Source: RCIO01 sp965232405 (GTDB lineage Bacteria > Pseudomonadota > Alphaproteobacteria > Rhizobiales > Rhizobiaceae). Taken from it: DNA of 64,000 nucleotides. Location: assembly GCA_965232405.1 (NCBI GenBank), contig OZ246966.1:496001-560000 (forward strand), in the 5' to 3' direction. Position numbers and translations under genes: made by a program. Positions 29,024-38,381 of the stretch are shown piece by piece; position 1 is the stretch's first letter; every line of letters starts with the position of its first letter. A model generated the notes under the pieces. The model did not search any database. It was not told where the DNA came from and was given only the letters and a program-made list of their open reading frames with translations.

Positions 29024-29691
29024 CCCTTGTCGATACACCCCGCTCGCCGCATGCGGCACTGATGGATGGCGTCTATCGCCGCCAGCGGCACATCTATGAC
29101 GCGACCCGCAAATACTACCTGCTCGGCCGCGACCCGATGATCGAACGGCTCGACGTTCCGCCGGGCGGCACGGTGCTCGAAGTCGGCTGCGGCACCGGCC
29201 GCAACCTCCTGATGGCCATGAATCGATATCCGAAGGCCATCTATTACGGCCTTGATATTTCGGAGGAAATGCTGGCGACGGCGCGTGCGTCCCTGACCTA
29301 TGGCCCGCATACGCACCGGGCCCGGCTGGCAGCTGCCGACGCTACCGATTTCGACGCCGCACAACTCTTTGACCGGCCAACCTTCGACCGGGTCTACATT
29401 TCCTATGCGCTGTCCATGATCCCGGATTGGAGAGGCGCGATCCGACAGGCGACGGCCTGTCTCGCCGAAGGCGGTTCGCTGCACATCGTCGATTTCGGTC
29501 AGCAGGAGCGGCTGCCCGGCTGGTTCAGATCAGGCCTGCACACCTGGCTGGCGAAATTTCACGTCAAGCCGCGCGCCGAACTGTTCGAGGCGCTGCAGGA
29601 AGAAGCAGCCCGCATTGGCGCTACCCTGGAATGCGCTGCGCTTCTTCGCGGCTACGCCTGGCACGCAATCCTGACGCGTCCCCAATCCTGA
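29020..29691 (+). CDS. btaB: diacylglyceryl-homoserine N-methyltransferase
   Basis: 223 aa class I SAM methyltransferase, motif I VLEVGCGTGRNLL, then YGLDISEEML and RVYISYALSMIPDW. It carries out three N-methylations that complete DGTS. Coupled to btaA by ATGA. Converges with the following minus-strand gene with a 1-bp gap, so no terminator is visible. Confidence 0.92.
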   Translation: MTLVDTPRSPHAALMDGVYRRQRHIYDATRKYYLLGRDPMIERLDVPPGGTVLEVGCGTGRNLLMAMNRYPKAIYYGLDISEEMLATARASLTYGPHTHRARLAAADATDFDAAQLFDRPTFDRVYISYALSMIPDWRGAIRQATACLAEGGSLHIVDFGQQERLPGWFRSGLHTWLAKFHVKPRAELFEALQEEAARIGATLECAALLRGYAWHAILTRPQS

Positions 29692-29692
29692 G

Positions 29693-31078
29693 CTATTTCA
29701 GCGCTTCCACCAGCGCCTCCACCAGACCTTGCGGCTTGTAGCCAAGCTTGGATGGGGTGAGTCCCATGCGCACAACGACGAGGTTTGCCGACGGGACCAC
29801 CGTCGTCGTCTGCCCGTCATGGCCGAGCAACCAGAACGCATCGTCCGGCAGATCGAAGCCGGTATCGGAATGCTGGCCCTCCGGCGTGGTGCCGCGCGGC
29901 CCGTGCAGCCACAACTGCCCGCGCCCGTAGCTGCCATTCGACGCCGGCGCAGGCTCGCGCATCCACGACACGAACCGGGTCGGCAGGATCGCATTGCCGT
30001 TCCACATGCCGCCCTGCAGCAGGAACTGGCCGAAACGCGCCCAGTCATGCGCAGTCGCATAAAGATAGGACGAACCGGCATAGTTGCCGCGGGCGTCGGT
30101 CTCCAGCACCGCACTCGACATGCCAAGCGGCCCGAACAATATCTCGTGCGGCCAGCGCAACGCCTCCTGCGGATCGTCGAACGTGTCCTGCCAGGTGCGT
30201 GACAGCATCACCGCCGTTCCCGACGAGTAGTAGAAATTCTCGCCAATCTCGGCCACCAGTTCCTTGTCGGCGGCAAATGCCGGCATGTCGGGTTCGAGAT
30301 AGAGCATGCGGGTCACATCGGTGACGTCACCATAATCCTCGTTGAACGCCAGTCCGCTCGACATCGCCATCAGGTCGGCCAGCGCGATCTCGTCACGATC
30401 GTCCACCGTCCATCGTTCGAAAAGACCCGTGTCTGCCAGCGCCAGCCGGCCATCCTTGATGGCGGTGCCGATGATCGCCGCATTCACCGTCTTGGTCATC
30501 GACCAGCCGAGCAACGGTGTATCAGCGGAGAAACCTTCGCCGTAGCGCTCGCCGATGATGCGCCCATTGTGCACCACCACCATGGCCCGCATACCCGGAC
30601 CCTGCATGGCCGGATCGTCCAGAATTGCGTCAATGGCGGGGTTCTGCGACGGCTCGACGCCCTCGCCAGCCGGCCAAAGCGCATCACCGCGTTCGGCCTC
30701 AGCCAGCTCCAGCGACCAGGATTGCGCGGCGGCAATGTCGCCATCCGGCACTGCGGCGCAGCCCAGCCCTTCGCGGTTTGCAGACCAGCTCTTGCCGAAA
30801 ATGCCCAGCATTGCTGCCGACACGGTGCCCGCTTCACGATCGACATCGATGTCGATGAGCCGCAGAAGCGGATGTCCCGGCGCCTGCACATCCTCGATGA
30901 GAACCGGATCGGGATCACGCCCGGCCAGGAACACGTTGGAGCAAACAATCTTGGCGGCATAGCCGGTGCCGACCCGGATCATCGCGGGCGGCGCGAGAAA
31001 CAGCCACAGCGCAACACCGGCCACCGCCACAACAACGAGCGCGACGAACCACTTCAGGATCGCGGCAATAAAGCGCAT
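29693..31078 (-). CDS. membrane-anchored serine hydrolase, beta-lactamase (class C) fold
   Basis: 461 aa from MRFIAAILKWFV, with GGGAGG 6 nt upstream. One N-terminal membrane helix (residues 8-27). The nucleophile motif SxxK is in GWSMTKTVNA, the second motif is YSS (YYSSGTAVM) instead of YxN, and HDG (LLGHDGQTTT) stands for KTG. That set is typical of esterase/6-aminohexanoate-dimer hydrolase-like relatives, not of true beta-lactamases. It is likely periplasmic; the substrate is unknown. Confidence 0.85.
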   Translation of the reverse strand: MRFIAAILKWFVALVVVAVAGVALWLFLAPPAMIRVGTGYAAKIVCSNVFLAGRDPDPVLIEDVQAPGHPLLRLIDIDVDREAGTVSAAMLGIFGKSWSANREGLGCAAVPDGDIAAAQSWSLELAEAERGDALWPAGEGVEPSQNPAIDAILDDPAMQGPGMRAMVVVHNGRIIGERYGEGFSADTPLLGWSMTKTVNAAIIGTAIKDGRLALADTGLFERWTVDDRDEIALADLMAMSSGLAFNEDYGDVTDVTRMLYLEPDMPAFAADKELVAEIGENFYYSSGTAVMLSRTWQDTFDDPQEALRWPHEILFGPLGMSSAVLETDARGNYAGSSYLYATAHDWARFGQFLLQGGMWNGNAILPTRFVSWMREPAPASNGSYGRGQLWLHGPRGTTPEGQHSDTGFDLPDDAFWLLGHDGQTTTVVPSANLVVVRMGLTPSKLGYKPQGLVEALVEALK

Positions 31079-31296
31079 GATTTCCTCCCGCCATATGTCG
31101 CCCGTCATGGAATCGCCGACAATGGCGGGCCGTATGAATCAGCTTTGGGCGGCACGGGCAAAAAATCAATGACAAAGGCGACAAGCGAGACGTTCGGCAA
31201 AGCCGGATGCCGTGACTTCCGCAGCGTCACACCCTATCTCCTGCCGGGACGGTGCGGCGCTGATTCGCGCCGAGTGTGCGTTTCCACGGGCGGGAT

Positions 31297-32115
31297 ATGC
31301 GGATGAGGCGCGGCGGACAGCTTGCATCGATATTGCTGACGGCATTCCTCGTCGCCTGCACGTCGTCAAGCTACGATCTGGCCAGCCTCGCGCCGCAGCC
31401 GAGCGGCAGGACAGCACCGCCGGCCTCTGGCCCCAGATTTGGCGACAACGACCCGCATGATTGGGAGGGCCGTGCGCCATGGACCTATGCCGTTCACGGC
31501 ACGGATGTGGCGAAATATCAGAACGACATCGACTGGCATACGAAACGCCGTCACGGCATCTCATTCGCATTTATCAAGGCGACCGAAGGCGGTGACGGCG
31601 TGGACGAGCGCTTTCACGAAAACTGGCGCGGAGCCAAGGCTGCCGGCATTCCGCGCGGTGCATATCATTTCTACTATTTCTGCCGGCCGGCGCATGAACA
31701 GGCCGCCTGGTTCATCCGCAACGTGCCGCGCGACCCGCAGGCACTGCCGCCGGTACTCGACATGGAGTGGAACCCGTTTTCGCCGACCTGCAAGCTGCGG
31801 CCGCCGCCCGAAACCGTGCAGTCAGAAATGCGGACATTCCTGAAGATGGTCGAACGCCACTATGGCAAGAAGCCCATCATCTACACCTCGATCGACTTCT
31901 ATGAAGACAATCGCCTGCATGAGTTCCACGGCTATCCCTGGTGGCTGCGCTCCGTCGCGGATCATCCGGTCAGGCGTTATGCGGGCCGGCCTTTCCTGTT
32001 CTGGCAATATACGGGCACCGGCATCGTTCCCGGCGTCGAGGGCGATACCGACATCAACGTCTTTCACGGCACCGCCGCCGAATGGCGCGCATGGCTGAAA
32101 GACAACACCGGCTAG
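31297..32115 (+). CDS. GH25 lysozyme-like lipoprotein
   Basis: 272 aa. The N-terminal lipobox is LVAC (TAFLVACTSS), so it is probably anchored in the outer membrane. The GH25 catalytic barrel has HGTDVAKYQNDIDW with its Asp, FAFIKATEGG and the LDMEWN motif with paired acidic residues. It hydrolyses the MurNAc-GlcNAc bond. The start lies among an ATG at 31297, an ATG at 31303 and a GTG at 31276; none has a strong ribosome-binding site. Confidence 0.85.
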   Translation: MRMRRGGQLASILLTAFLVACTSSSYDLASLAPQPSGRTAPPASGPRFGDNDPHDWEGRAPWTYAVHGTDVAKYQNDIDWHTKRRHGISFAFIKATEGGDGVDERFHENWRGAKAAGIPRGAYHFYYFCRPAHEQAAWFIRNVPRDPQALPPVLDMEWNPFSPTCKLRPPPETVQSEMRTFLKMVERHYGKKPIIYTSIDFYEDNRLHEFHGYPWWLRSVADHPVRRYAGRPFLFWQYTGTGIVPGVEGDTDINVFHGTAAEWRAWLKDNTG

Positions 32116-32189
32116 GGTCTGTACCGGCCCGATTGTCATGCTAGGTTCCACCAATACCGCCGACACACCCGCTCCGAGGAGGCAATTTC

Positions 32190-33365
32190 GTGAAAACAAC
32201 AGCCGCACTTGTCCTGACAGCCGTGCTCGGCTTTTCAAGCTCAGCAGTCGCCCAGCAATGCGGAGGCGATTTCGGCTCCTGGAAGGCGCAGGTGGCCGAA
32301 GAGGCGCGGCAGGCGGGCATCGGCCAGAGGGGCATGGCCGCATTGCAGGATGCCGGCATCAACCAGAGCGTATTGAAGCGCGACCGGGCCCAGGGCGTAT
32401 TCACGCAGACCTTCATCGAGTTTTCGAGCCGGATGATCAGCTCCTACCGGCTGCAGCACGGCGCCAACAATCTGAAGAAATATGCCTCGATCTTCGAAAA
32501 GGCGGAGCGCGACTATGGCGTACCCGGCGCGGTCATCACCGCATTCTGGGCGCTTGAGACCGATTTCGGCGCCGTCCAGGGCGATTTCAATACGCTGAGC
32601 GCCATCATCACGCTGGCGCATGATTGCCGCCGTCCCGAGATCTTCCGGCCGCAGATCATTCCGCTGCTCACACTGATCGACACCGGCGCATACCCAGCCA
32701 ACGTCACCGGCGCGTGGGCTGGCGAGATCGGCCAGACCCAGATGCTGCCCTCAGACATCCTGACCAAGGGTGTCGATGGCGACGGCGACGGCAAGGTCGA
32801 CATGAAGAAGTCGGTGCCCGACGTCATCCTCACCACTGCCAACAAGATCAAGTCGCGCGGCTGGATCCCCGGCGTCCCGTGGATGGAGGAGGTGCGCGTA
32901 CCGGCTTCGCTGCCGTGGGAGCAGACCGGCATCGTAACCCGCCTGCCCGTTTCGCAATGGGCCGCGTGGGGCGTGACCAGGCGCGACGGCAGCCCGCTCA
33001 CCAACACCGGTCTCCAGGCCGGCCTGGCCCTGCCGATGGGCCACAAGGGGCCGGCATTTCTGGTCTACCCGAACTACAACCTCTACCTCGAATGGAACCA
33101 GTCCTTCATATACACGCTGACGGCCGCCAATCTGGCGACCCGGTTTGCCGGCGCGCCGAAATACGATCCGCGCAATCCCGAGGAAGGGCTGTCTGGACCG
33201 TCCATGAAGCGGCTGCAGGAGAAGCTGCAGTCAATGGGCTACGATGTCGGCGGCGTCGACGGCATTCTGGGTGAGCGCACCCGCGCCGCCGTGCGCCAGG
33301 AACAGCTCCGTCTCGGCCTTCCGGCAGACGGCTGGCCGACGCCGAGGTTGTTGTCCAACCTTTGA
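32190..33365 (+). CDS. lytic murein transglycosylase, MltB family
   Basis: 391 aa from a GTG preceded by GAGGAGG. Signal peptide to about residue 22 (SSAVAQQ). SLT_2/MltB domain (about 25-310) with the catalytic Glu in FWALETDFGA and the GEIGQTQMLPSD motif. A C-terminal PG_binding_1 domain (about 330-390) carries LQSMGYDVGGVDGILGERT. Periplasmic, makes anhydro-muropeptides. Third lytic transglycosylase of the window. Confidence 0.9.
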   Translation: MKTTAALVLTAVLGFSSSAVAQQCGGDFGSWKAQVAEEARQAGIGQRGMAALQDAGINQSVLKRDRAQGVFTQTFIEFSSRMISSYRLQHGANNLKKYASIFEKAERDYGVPGAVITAFWALETDFGAVQGDFNTLSAIITLAHDCRRPEIFRPQIIPLLTLIDTGAYPANVTGAWAGEIGQTQMLPSDILTKGVDGDGDGKVDMKKSVPDVILTTANKIKSRGWIPGVPWMEEVRVPASLPWEQTGIVTRLPVSQWAAWGVTRRDGSPLTNTGLQAGLALPMGHKGPAFLVYPNYNLYLEWNQSFIYTLTAANLATRFAGAPKYDPRNPEEGLSGPSMKRLQEKLQSMGYDVGGVDGILGERTRAAVRQEQLRLGLPADGWPTPRLLSNL

Positions 33366-33374
33366 AGGTCCTTG

Positions 33375-33725
33375 CTAGGCGTGTTCCAGCACATTGACCA
33401 AACGGCCAAACGGGTCACGCACGAAGAAGCGCCGCACGCCCCAGGGCTCGTCAGCAGGGCCGTATTCGATTGCGATCCCGGCGGCCTGGCAGCGCCGTAG
33501 CGCCTCGTCGACATCGTCCACCTCGATGGAAATGTCAGGCACCGGCGTGCCGGACCCACCCTCGGTCATCACGCTGAGTTGGAGCTTCATCGCCTCGTCG
33601 GAGCCGTAAGTGACGATCCAGCCCATATCCATCAGCACGTCGAGGCCGAGAACCTCGCCGTAGAACCGCTTGGCGGAGGCAACGTCGTCCGTCGCGATAT
33701 TGGTGACGATGCGTTTGACCTTCAT
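33375..33725 (-). CDS. VOC/glyoxalase-fold protein
   Basis: 116 aa from MKVKRIVTNIA. The vicinal-oxygen-chelate signature is visible in ASAKRFYGEVLGLDVLMDMGW and the C-terminal RRFFVRDPFGRLVNVLEH, which carries the likely metal-binding Glu. The frame extends further upstream inside the decarboxylase gene but that part is a shadow. It starts 5 nt after the decarboxylase stop, so co-transcribed. Substrate unknown. Confidence 0.8.
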   Translation of the reverse strand: MKVKRIVTNIATDDVASAKRFYGEVLGLDVLMDMGWIVTYGSDEAMKLQLSVMTEGGSGTPVPDISIEVDDVDEALRRCQAAGIAIEYGPADEPWGVRRFFVRDPFGRLVNVLEHA

Positions 33726-33730
33726 GCGGC

Positions 33731-34951
33731 TTAATCCGCCATCGTTTCGAGACTGGCAAACCCCTGCGGCGCGTCGCCCTCCTCGAACGGCGTCGTCACC
33801 TCCACGAAAGTGTCGGGATAAAATCCGTTGAAGCGCGTCCTGAGCGACAGCGAATAGGCGCCGATATGGCCGATCTCGATCCAGTCGCCAGTGTCGATCG
33901 TCTCCGGCAGCCAGAACGGCCGCGACAGGATATCGACGCTGTCGCAGGTCGCGCCACACACCCTGAACGGCACAATGTTTTCCGGATCGCCGTTGCGCGA
34001 GCGGATCGCCGGATCGGGAATGAACCTCGCGGGAAGCGTGATCTTGCCCGTCCAGCTGTCCGACAGTGACGCCCAGATGCCGTCATTGATGTAGAGCCGC
34101 CGGCCTTTTCTCAGGAGCACCCGCACGATCAGCGAGAATGCGCGCGCCACAATCACCCTGCCCGGCTCCGCCACCAGCGGCAGTTCATCGAAACCCCATT
34201 CCACGATGTCGGCTCTAAGCCGCGACATCAGTTCGTCCTGCGAGGGAAGCACCGGCTCCCGCTTGTTCGGATCGTGGCCGTACTCGGCCGGAAATCCGCC
34301 GCCAATGTCCAGCCCGGCGATTTCGGCGTTTGTGCGGTTTCTTACCCAGTCGGCGGAGGCGAGCGCACGCTCATAGGTTTCGGGTTCGTAGATCTGGCTG
34401 CCGACGTGGAAGCAGATGCCGACCTTGTAACCCGTACGGGCCAGCCGGTCGGCAAGCTCGACCGCAGCGGCCGGCCCCGCGCCGAACTTCTTTGACAGTT
34501 CGTAGGCGGCACTTCCCTTGGTCTGGATGCGCACGAAAACGGTCATCGTCGTAGGGTCGATATCCAGCGCCCGCACCACCCGCGTCAGCTTGGTGATCTC
34601 GTCCTCATGATCGATGGCGATGACCCGGATGCCGTACTTTTCCAGTGCCAGCCTGATGTCCGACTGCGCCTTGACCGGGTGCATGTAGAGCATCTCGGCC
34701 TGCGGAGCGACGGCGCGGACCGCTGCGAATTCGCCGGGCGACGCAACGTCGAAAGCATCGACACCGGCCTCGGCCAGCGTCTTCAGCACCAGGTCCTCGC
34801 CATTGGTTTTTACGGCATAGGCCGTCTTGCCCGGAAACTGCTCCATGAAGCGCCGCGCATCGGCCTTCAGCACATCCGGCCGGAAGCAATAGACCGGATC
34901 GTCCGGTCTCAGATCGAGTGCGGCCTCGCGCGCATTCTTGAATTTCTGCAT
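33731..34951 (-). CDS. type III PLP-dependent ornithine/lysine decarboxylase
   Basis: 406 aa. Alanine-racemase-like barrel with PLP lysine K48 in AYAVKTN, HVGSQ, the glycine loop GLDIGGGFP, AEPGR, and the catalytic CD pair in VCGATCDSVD. This is the eukaryotic-type ODC fold also used for putrescine or cadaverine synthesis in rhizobia. Specificity for ornithine or lysine cannot be settled by eye. The ATG is preceded by GAGGA. I did not recognise a speF riboswitch in the 153 bp upstream. Confidence 0.85.
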   Translation of the reverse strand: MQKFKNAREAALDLRPDDPVYCFRPDVLKADARRFMEQFPGKTAYAVKTNGEDLVLKTLAEAGVDAFDVASPGEFAAVRAVAPQAEMLYMHPVKAQSDIRLALEKYGIRVIAIDHEDEITKLTRVVRALDIDPTTMTVFVRIQTKGSAAYELSKKFGAGPAAAVELADRLARTGYKVGICFHVGSQIYEPETYERALASADWVRNRTNAEIAGLDIGGGFPAEYGHDPNKREPVLPSQDELMSRLRADIVEWGFDELPLVAEPGRVIVARAFSLIVRVLLRKGRRLYINDGIWASLSDSWTGKITLPARFIPDPAIRSRNGDPENIVPFRVCGATCDSVDILSRPFWLPETIDTGDWIEIGHIGAYSLSLRTRFNGFYPDTFVEVTTPFEEGDAPQGFASLETMAD

Positions 34952-35104
34952 GGGTGTCCTCGCTCGAGCCTGACCCTAGCAGCGCCCCATTTTCCGAAAA
35001 AGGCCGTTTCGCCAATGGCAGGATCATTGCTGGACCAGTGCAGCTTTCGGGTGGCGCGGCAGGGTGTGCCGCTTTAGGGCTCGACCGATCATCAACGGAT
35101 AGCA

Positions 35105-36037
35105 ATGTCGACCGAAACCGTTTCACAACGCTCCGCGATTTCAGCGCGCGACTGGTTCCTCATCCTGCTTCTGGGCACGATCTGGGGTGGGTCGTTCTTT
35201 TTCGCCCGCGTCGCCGTGCAGGAAATCCCGCCGCTTACCCTAGTGCTTTTGCGGGTTGGCATAGCGGCCGCCGCTCTCCAGCTCTATCTGGCGCTGCGTG
35301 GTCCCTCCTTCCGTGCAGCCTTTCCGCTCGCCGTGACCTTTCTCGGCATGGCGATGCTCAACAATGTCATACCGTTTTCGCTGATGTTCGCCGGCCAGAC
35401 TGCCATCGGCGCCGGGCTTGCCTCCGTGCTCAATGCCACCACCCCGTTCTGGACCATGCTGCTGGCCAATGCCTTCCTGCCCGACGAGAAGCTGAACGGA
35501 CGCAAGGTTCTGGGTGTCGCACTTGGGATCACCGGTACCGCCATCATGGTCGGGCCGGGCATCATTGCCGGTCTTGGCGGTCCCGTCTGGGCCAAGCTGG
35601 CGTTGCTGGGCACGGCGTTGTCCTACGGTTTCGCCTTCATCTATGCGCGCCGGTTCAAGGGTGTTGCCCCGCCCGTTCTCGCGACGGGCCAACTGACGGC
35701 TTCGACGCTGATCATGATCCCGGTCGTGCTCTTGATTGACGGCACGGGCGGGTTCCATGGCGTGTCAGCGAGCGCCTGGTGGTCGGTGCTCGGTCTCTCG
35801 CTGCTTGCCACCGCTTTCGCCTATATCCTTTATTTTGCTATACTTTCTTCCGCAGGGGCAACCAACGCATCGCTGGTGACCCTCATTGTCCCGGTCTCCG
35901 CCATCCTGCTTGGAACCGTTTTCCTGGCCGAGCGGCTGGAGATGTTCGAGATGGCCGGTATCGCGCTAATCGGCCTTGGACTGGTCGTCGTGGACGGGCG
36001 TGTTTTCGGCAAAAGGCGTCTTTCGCAACGCTCGTGA
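35105..36037 (+). CDS. EamA/DMT-family exporter
   Basis: 310 aa with ten hydrophobic helices in two repeats. The first repeat has GTIWGGSFFFARVAVQEIPP and the second ends GTVFLAERLEMFEMAGIALI. Such proteins export amino acids or other metabolites. Divergent from the decarboxylase, which might suggest polyamine or amino-acid export (weak inference). Confidence 0.85.
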   Translation: MSTETVSQRSAISARDWFLILLLGTIWGGSFFFARVAVQEIPPLTLVLLRVGIAAAALQLYLALRGPSFRAAFPLAVTFLGMAMLNNVIPFSLMFAGQTAIGAGLASVLNATTPFWTMLLANAFLPDEKLNGRKVLGVALGITGTAIMVGPGIIAGLGGPVWAKLALLGTALSYGFAFIYARRFKGVAPPVLATGQLTASTLIMIPVVLLIDGTGGFHGVSASAWWSVLGLSLLATAFAYILYFAILSSAGATNASLVTLIVPVSAILLGTVFLAERLEMFEMAGIALIGLGLVVVDGRVFGKRRLSQRS

Positions 36038-36164
36038 TTCTCTGGCCGCCGGCGAAATTTTTTCGAGTTCCGGACAAATGATTTTTTCAACAGCAGCCGT
36101 CATCGGAATTTCGCAATGAAATGACGCCCCTTAGCCCAAAGTTTTAGATGGATATTCCCCAACC

Positions 36165-36181
36165 GTGCTGCATCGCAGCAC
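36165..36181. promoter_or_regulatory. GTGCTGC-ATC-GCAGCAC inverted repeat
   Basis: Perfect 7-bp arms, 3-bp spacer, 70 bp before the 28-aa gene. It contains CTGC-N3-GCAG, the pattern described for the PHB-responsive regulator PhaR in Paracoccus. It may instead be the end of the upstream transcript, but no T-run follows. Confidence 0.35.
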
Positions 36182-36250
36182 AAATTCCGCTTGTTTGAAG
36201 CCGTATCTGTCTTAGATTCCGGCGCATAGTCTGACAGAGGAGGCTATGAC

Positions 36251-36337
36251 ATGGGACTTTCCAGACCGATCAACGCACTGGTGTTCTGTGCCGTGTTCGC
36301 TTTCATTGGCGCAGCCGTCGTGGGGATGCTTCCCTGA
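36251..36337 (+). CDS. 28-residue single-span membrane protein
   Basis: Too short for ordinary gene calling. Begins MGLSRPINALVFCAVF, ends GMLP, then TGA. One hydrophobic helix covers about residues 8-26, with two N-terminal positive charges (Arg5 and the free N-terminus). A strong ribosome-binding site GAGGAGG lies 8 nt upstream and a strong hairpin terminator lies 40 nt downstream. That gives the full outline of a gene. Family not recognised. Confidence 0.65.
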   Translation: MGLSRPINALVFCAVFAFIGAAVVGMLP

Positions 36338-36376
36338 AGCGGTAAGAAAACTGCCTCTCGGGCAACCAAACAAAAG

Positions 36377-36401
36377 AAAGGCCGGCGCGAAGCCGGCCTT
36401 T
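36377..36401. terminator. bidirectional rho-independent terminator
   Basis: Stem AAAGGCCGGC (36377-36386) with GCCGGCCTTT (36392-36401), loop GCGAA. On the minus strand it is followed by CTTTTGTTTGG, a T-rich tail that suits metF. On the plus strand TTTCTCGTT follows and would end the small gene. Confidence 0.75.
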
Positions 36402-36431
36402 CTCGTTGCAATAACCGAATGAAGGGCAGGC

Positions 36432-37352
36432 TCAGGCTGCGACCGCCTTGGTCCCGCCATTCGCCTCTCCCGGCCTGATTCCGATCATGTGGCAGATCGC
36501 GAAGGCCAGGTCGGCGCGGTTCATCGTGTAGAAGTGGAAATCGACCACGCCGCGCTCGATCAGGTCCAGCACCTGTTCGGCCGCAACGGCAGCCGCGACA
36601 AGCGAATGCGTCTGCGGATCGTTTTCCAGCCCGTCGAAGCGCTCCGCCAGCCAGTTCGGCACATGCGCCCCGCAGCGCCCGGCGAAGTTCGCCACCTGCG
36701 TGAATTTGTGGACCGGCAGGATGCCCGGCACGATCGGCACATAGATGCCGGCCGCACGCGCCTTCTCCACATAGCGCTCGTAGAGATCGTTATCGAAGAA
36801 GAACTGGGTGATCGCCCTGGTTGCACCATTGTCGACCTTGCGCTTGAGCATGTCGATGTCGGTGGCGAAATCCGGGCTTTCGGGGTGCTTTTCGGGATAG
36901 GCCGAAACAGACACGTCGAAATCGCCCTGCCGCCGGATCGCACCGACCAGCTCGGCGCCGTTGGAATAGCCGTCAGGGTGCGGCTTGTAGCGCGTGCCGA
37001 CGCCATCGGCCGGATCGCCCCTCAGCGCAACGAAATTGCGCACGCCCATGGCAACGAATTCCGCGACCACCTCGTCCACCTCGGCGCGGCTGGCGTCGAC
37101 GCAGGTCATGTGCGCGGCTGGCGTCAGCCGGCTTTGCGTCAGGATGCGGTTGACGGTGCGCGCCGTGCGCTCGCGGGTCGAGCCGCCTGCCCCATAGGTA
37201 ACGGACACGAAATGCGGCGCCAGCGGCTCCAGCCGCTTCACCGTATCCCAGAGCTTGGTCTCCATATCGTCCGTCTTGGGCGGGAAAAACTCGAACGACA
37301 CGCGAATGCCGTCGCCAATATCGGGACGTCGCGAAAATCGGAACTGGGACAT
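36432..37352 (-). CDS. metF: 5,10-methylenetetrahydrofolate reductase
   Basis: 306 aa from MSQFRFSRRPD. Motifs: VSFEFFPPKTDDME near the N-terminus, FVSVTYGAGGSTRERT, NFVALRGDPADG, ITQFFFDNDLY and GILPV. The FAD enzyme makes 5-methyl-THF for methionine synthesis. It follows the ArsR-methyltransferase gene with a 1-nt gap, so both are controlled by the palindrome at 38382-38403. The frame further upstream is a shadow. Confidence 0.95.
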   Translation of the reverse strand: MSQFRFSRRPDIGDGIRVSFEFFPPKTDDMETKLWDTVKRLEPLAPHFVSVTYGAGGSTRERTARTVNRILTQSRLTPAAHMTCVDASRAEVDEVVAEFVAMGVRNFVALRGDPADGVGTRYKPHPDGYSNGAELVGAIRRQGDFDVSVSAYPEKHPESPDFATDIDMLKRKVDNGATRAITQFFFDNDLYERYVEKARAAGIYVPIVPGILPVHKFTQVANFAGRCGAHVPNWLAERFDGLENDPQTHSLVAAAVAAEQVLDLIERGVVDFHFYTMNRADLAFAICHMIGIRPGEANGGTKAVAA

Positions 37353-37353
37353 G

Positions 37354-38367
37354 TCAGGCAGTCTCCGTGGGGGAGGTTGAAAGTTCGTCAGCCACCAGAA
37401 GCCGCCTGTCACGCGCAAACCACAGCTTCACAGTCAGGCCGGGTGCGGCGGCCGCGCGGCGGTCGAAGTCGCGCATTTCGATCAGTTCGAGACCGGCCTC
37501 GGACAGCCATTCCTCGATCTGGCGGTCGGAGAAGCCGAGCTTCACATGCGCATGTTCATCGCGCAGGAATTCCAGCCCGTGCGGGGCGAAATCAACGATC
37601 AGAAGCCTTCCGGAAGGCCTCAGCAGCCTTGCTGCCTCAACAACGGCCAGACCCGGCTCCTCCAGATAGTGGAGCACCTGATGCATCGTCACCAGGTCGA
37701 AGGAATCGCGCTCCACCGGAGGCGCATAAAGGTCGCCCTGCCGGACCTGCGCATTGGTGACCCCGGCGCTGTCGAGATTGGCGCGGGCAACCGCCAGCAT
37801 CTCGCGTGACAGGTCAATGCCGACGCCGCGGCGGTAAAGCGGCGCAAAAATCTCCAGAAGCCGCCCCGTGCCGGTGCCGAGATCGGCCATCGCCTGAAAC
37901 GGCGTGTTTCCGACCAGCTTGAGCATGGCGGTTTCGACCGCCTGATCGGGCACATGCAGAGAGCGGATGCGATCCCAGCTCGCGGCATTGGCACTGAAAT
38001 ATTCCGACGCCCGCTGTTCGCGCCGCTTCTTCACGATGCCGAGCCGCTCCATGTCGCGGCTGACCAGCGGATCCGAAAGATCGATGCGGGCGACGACGCC
38101 AGTGACGAACTCCCGCGCGGCTTCTGAGTCCGACAAGCGGAAATAAGCCCATGAGCCTTCCTGATAACGGTCGATCAGCTGCGCATCGAGCAGCAACTTC
38201 AGATGGCGCGACACCCGCGGCTGCGACTGGTTGAGCACCTCGGTGACGTCGGAAACGGTGAGGTCGCCCCGCGACAAGAGCATGAGGATGCGCAGCCGGC
38301 TGGATTCGGCTGCGGCCTTCAATGTATCTACCATCGCATTGAGCGCGACCGAGGAGCGGCTGAGCAT
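37354..38367 (-). CDS. ArsR-family regulator fused to a SAM methyltransferase
   Basis: 337 aa from MLSRSSVALNAMV. An N-terminal ArsR winged helix (about 10-90: NQSQPRVSRHLKLLLDAQLI) is joined to a class I methyltransferase (about 130-290: ADLGTGTGRLLEIF, GIDLSREMLAVAR, TMHQVLHYLEEPG). Such fusions sit beside metF in many alphaproteobacteria and probably sense SAM or SAH to control methionine-cycle genes. The role here is inferred from context and the operator at its own promoter. Upstream frame extension is a shadow. Confidence 0.88.
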   Translation of the reverse strand: MLSRSSVALNAMVDTLKAAAESSRLRILMLLSRGDLTVSDVTEVLNQSQPRVSRHLKLLLDAQLIDRYQEGSWAYFRLSDSEAAREFVTGVVARIDLSDPLVSRDMERLGIVKKRREQRASEYFSANAASWDRIRSLHVPDQAVETAMLKLVGNTPFQAMADLGTGTGRLLEIFAPLYRRGVGIDLSREMLAVARANLDSAGVTNAQVRQGDLYAPPVERDSFDLVTMHQVLHYLEEPGLAVVEAARLLRPSGRLLIVDFAPHGLEFLRDEHAHVKLGFSDRQIEEWLSEAGLELIEMRDFDRRAAAAPGLTVKLWFARDRRLLVADELSTSPTETA

Positions 38368-38381
38368 GGCACCTTCCACAA

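Noticed and set aside
30000..31078. Beta-lactamase resistance gene
   Set aside because: SxxK is present but YxN and KTG are replaced by YSS and HDG and there is a membrane anchor, as in esterase-like relatives; no resistance context.
34952..35104. speF-type riboswitch upstream of the ornithine/lysine decarboxylase
   Set aside because: I could not match the spacer to the known motif; only 153 bp are available and they show no strong stems.
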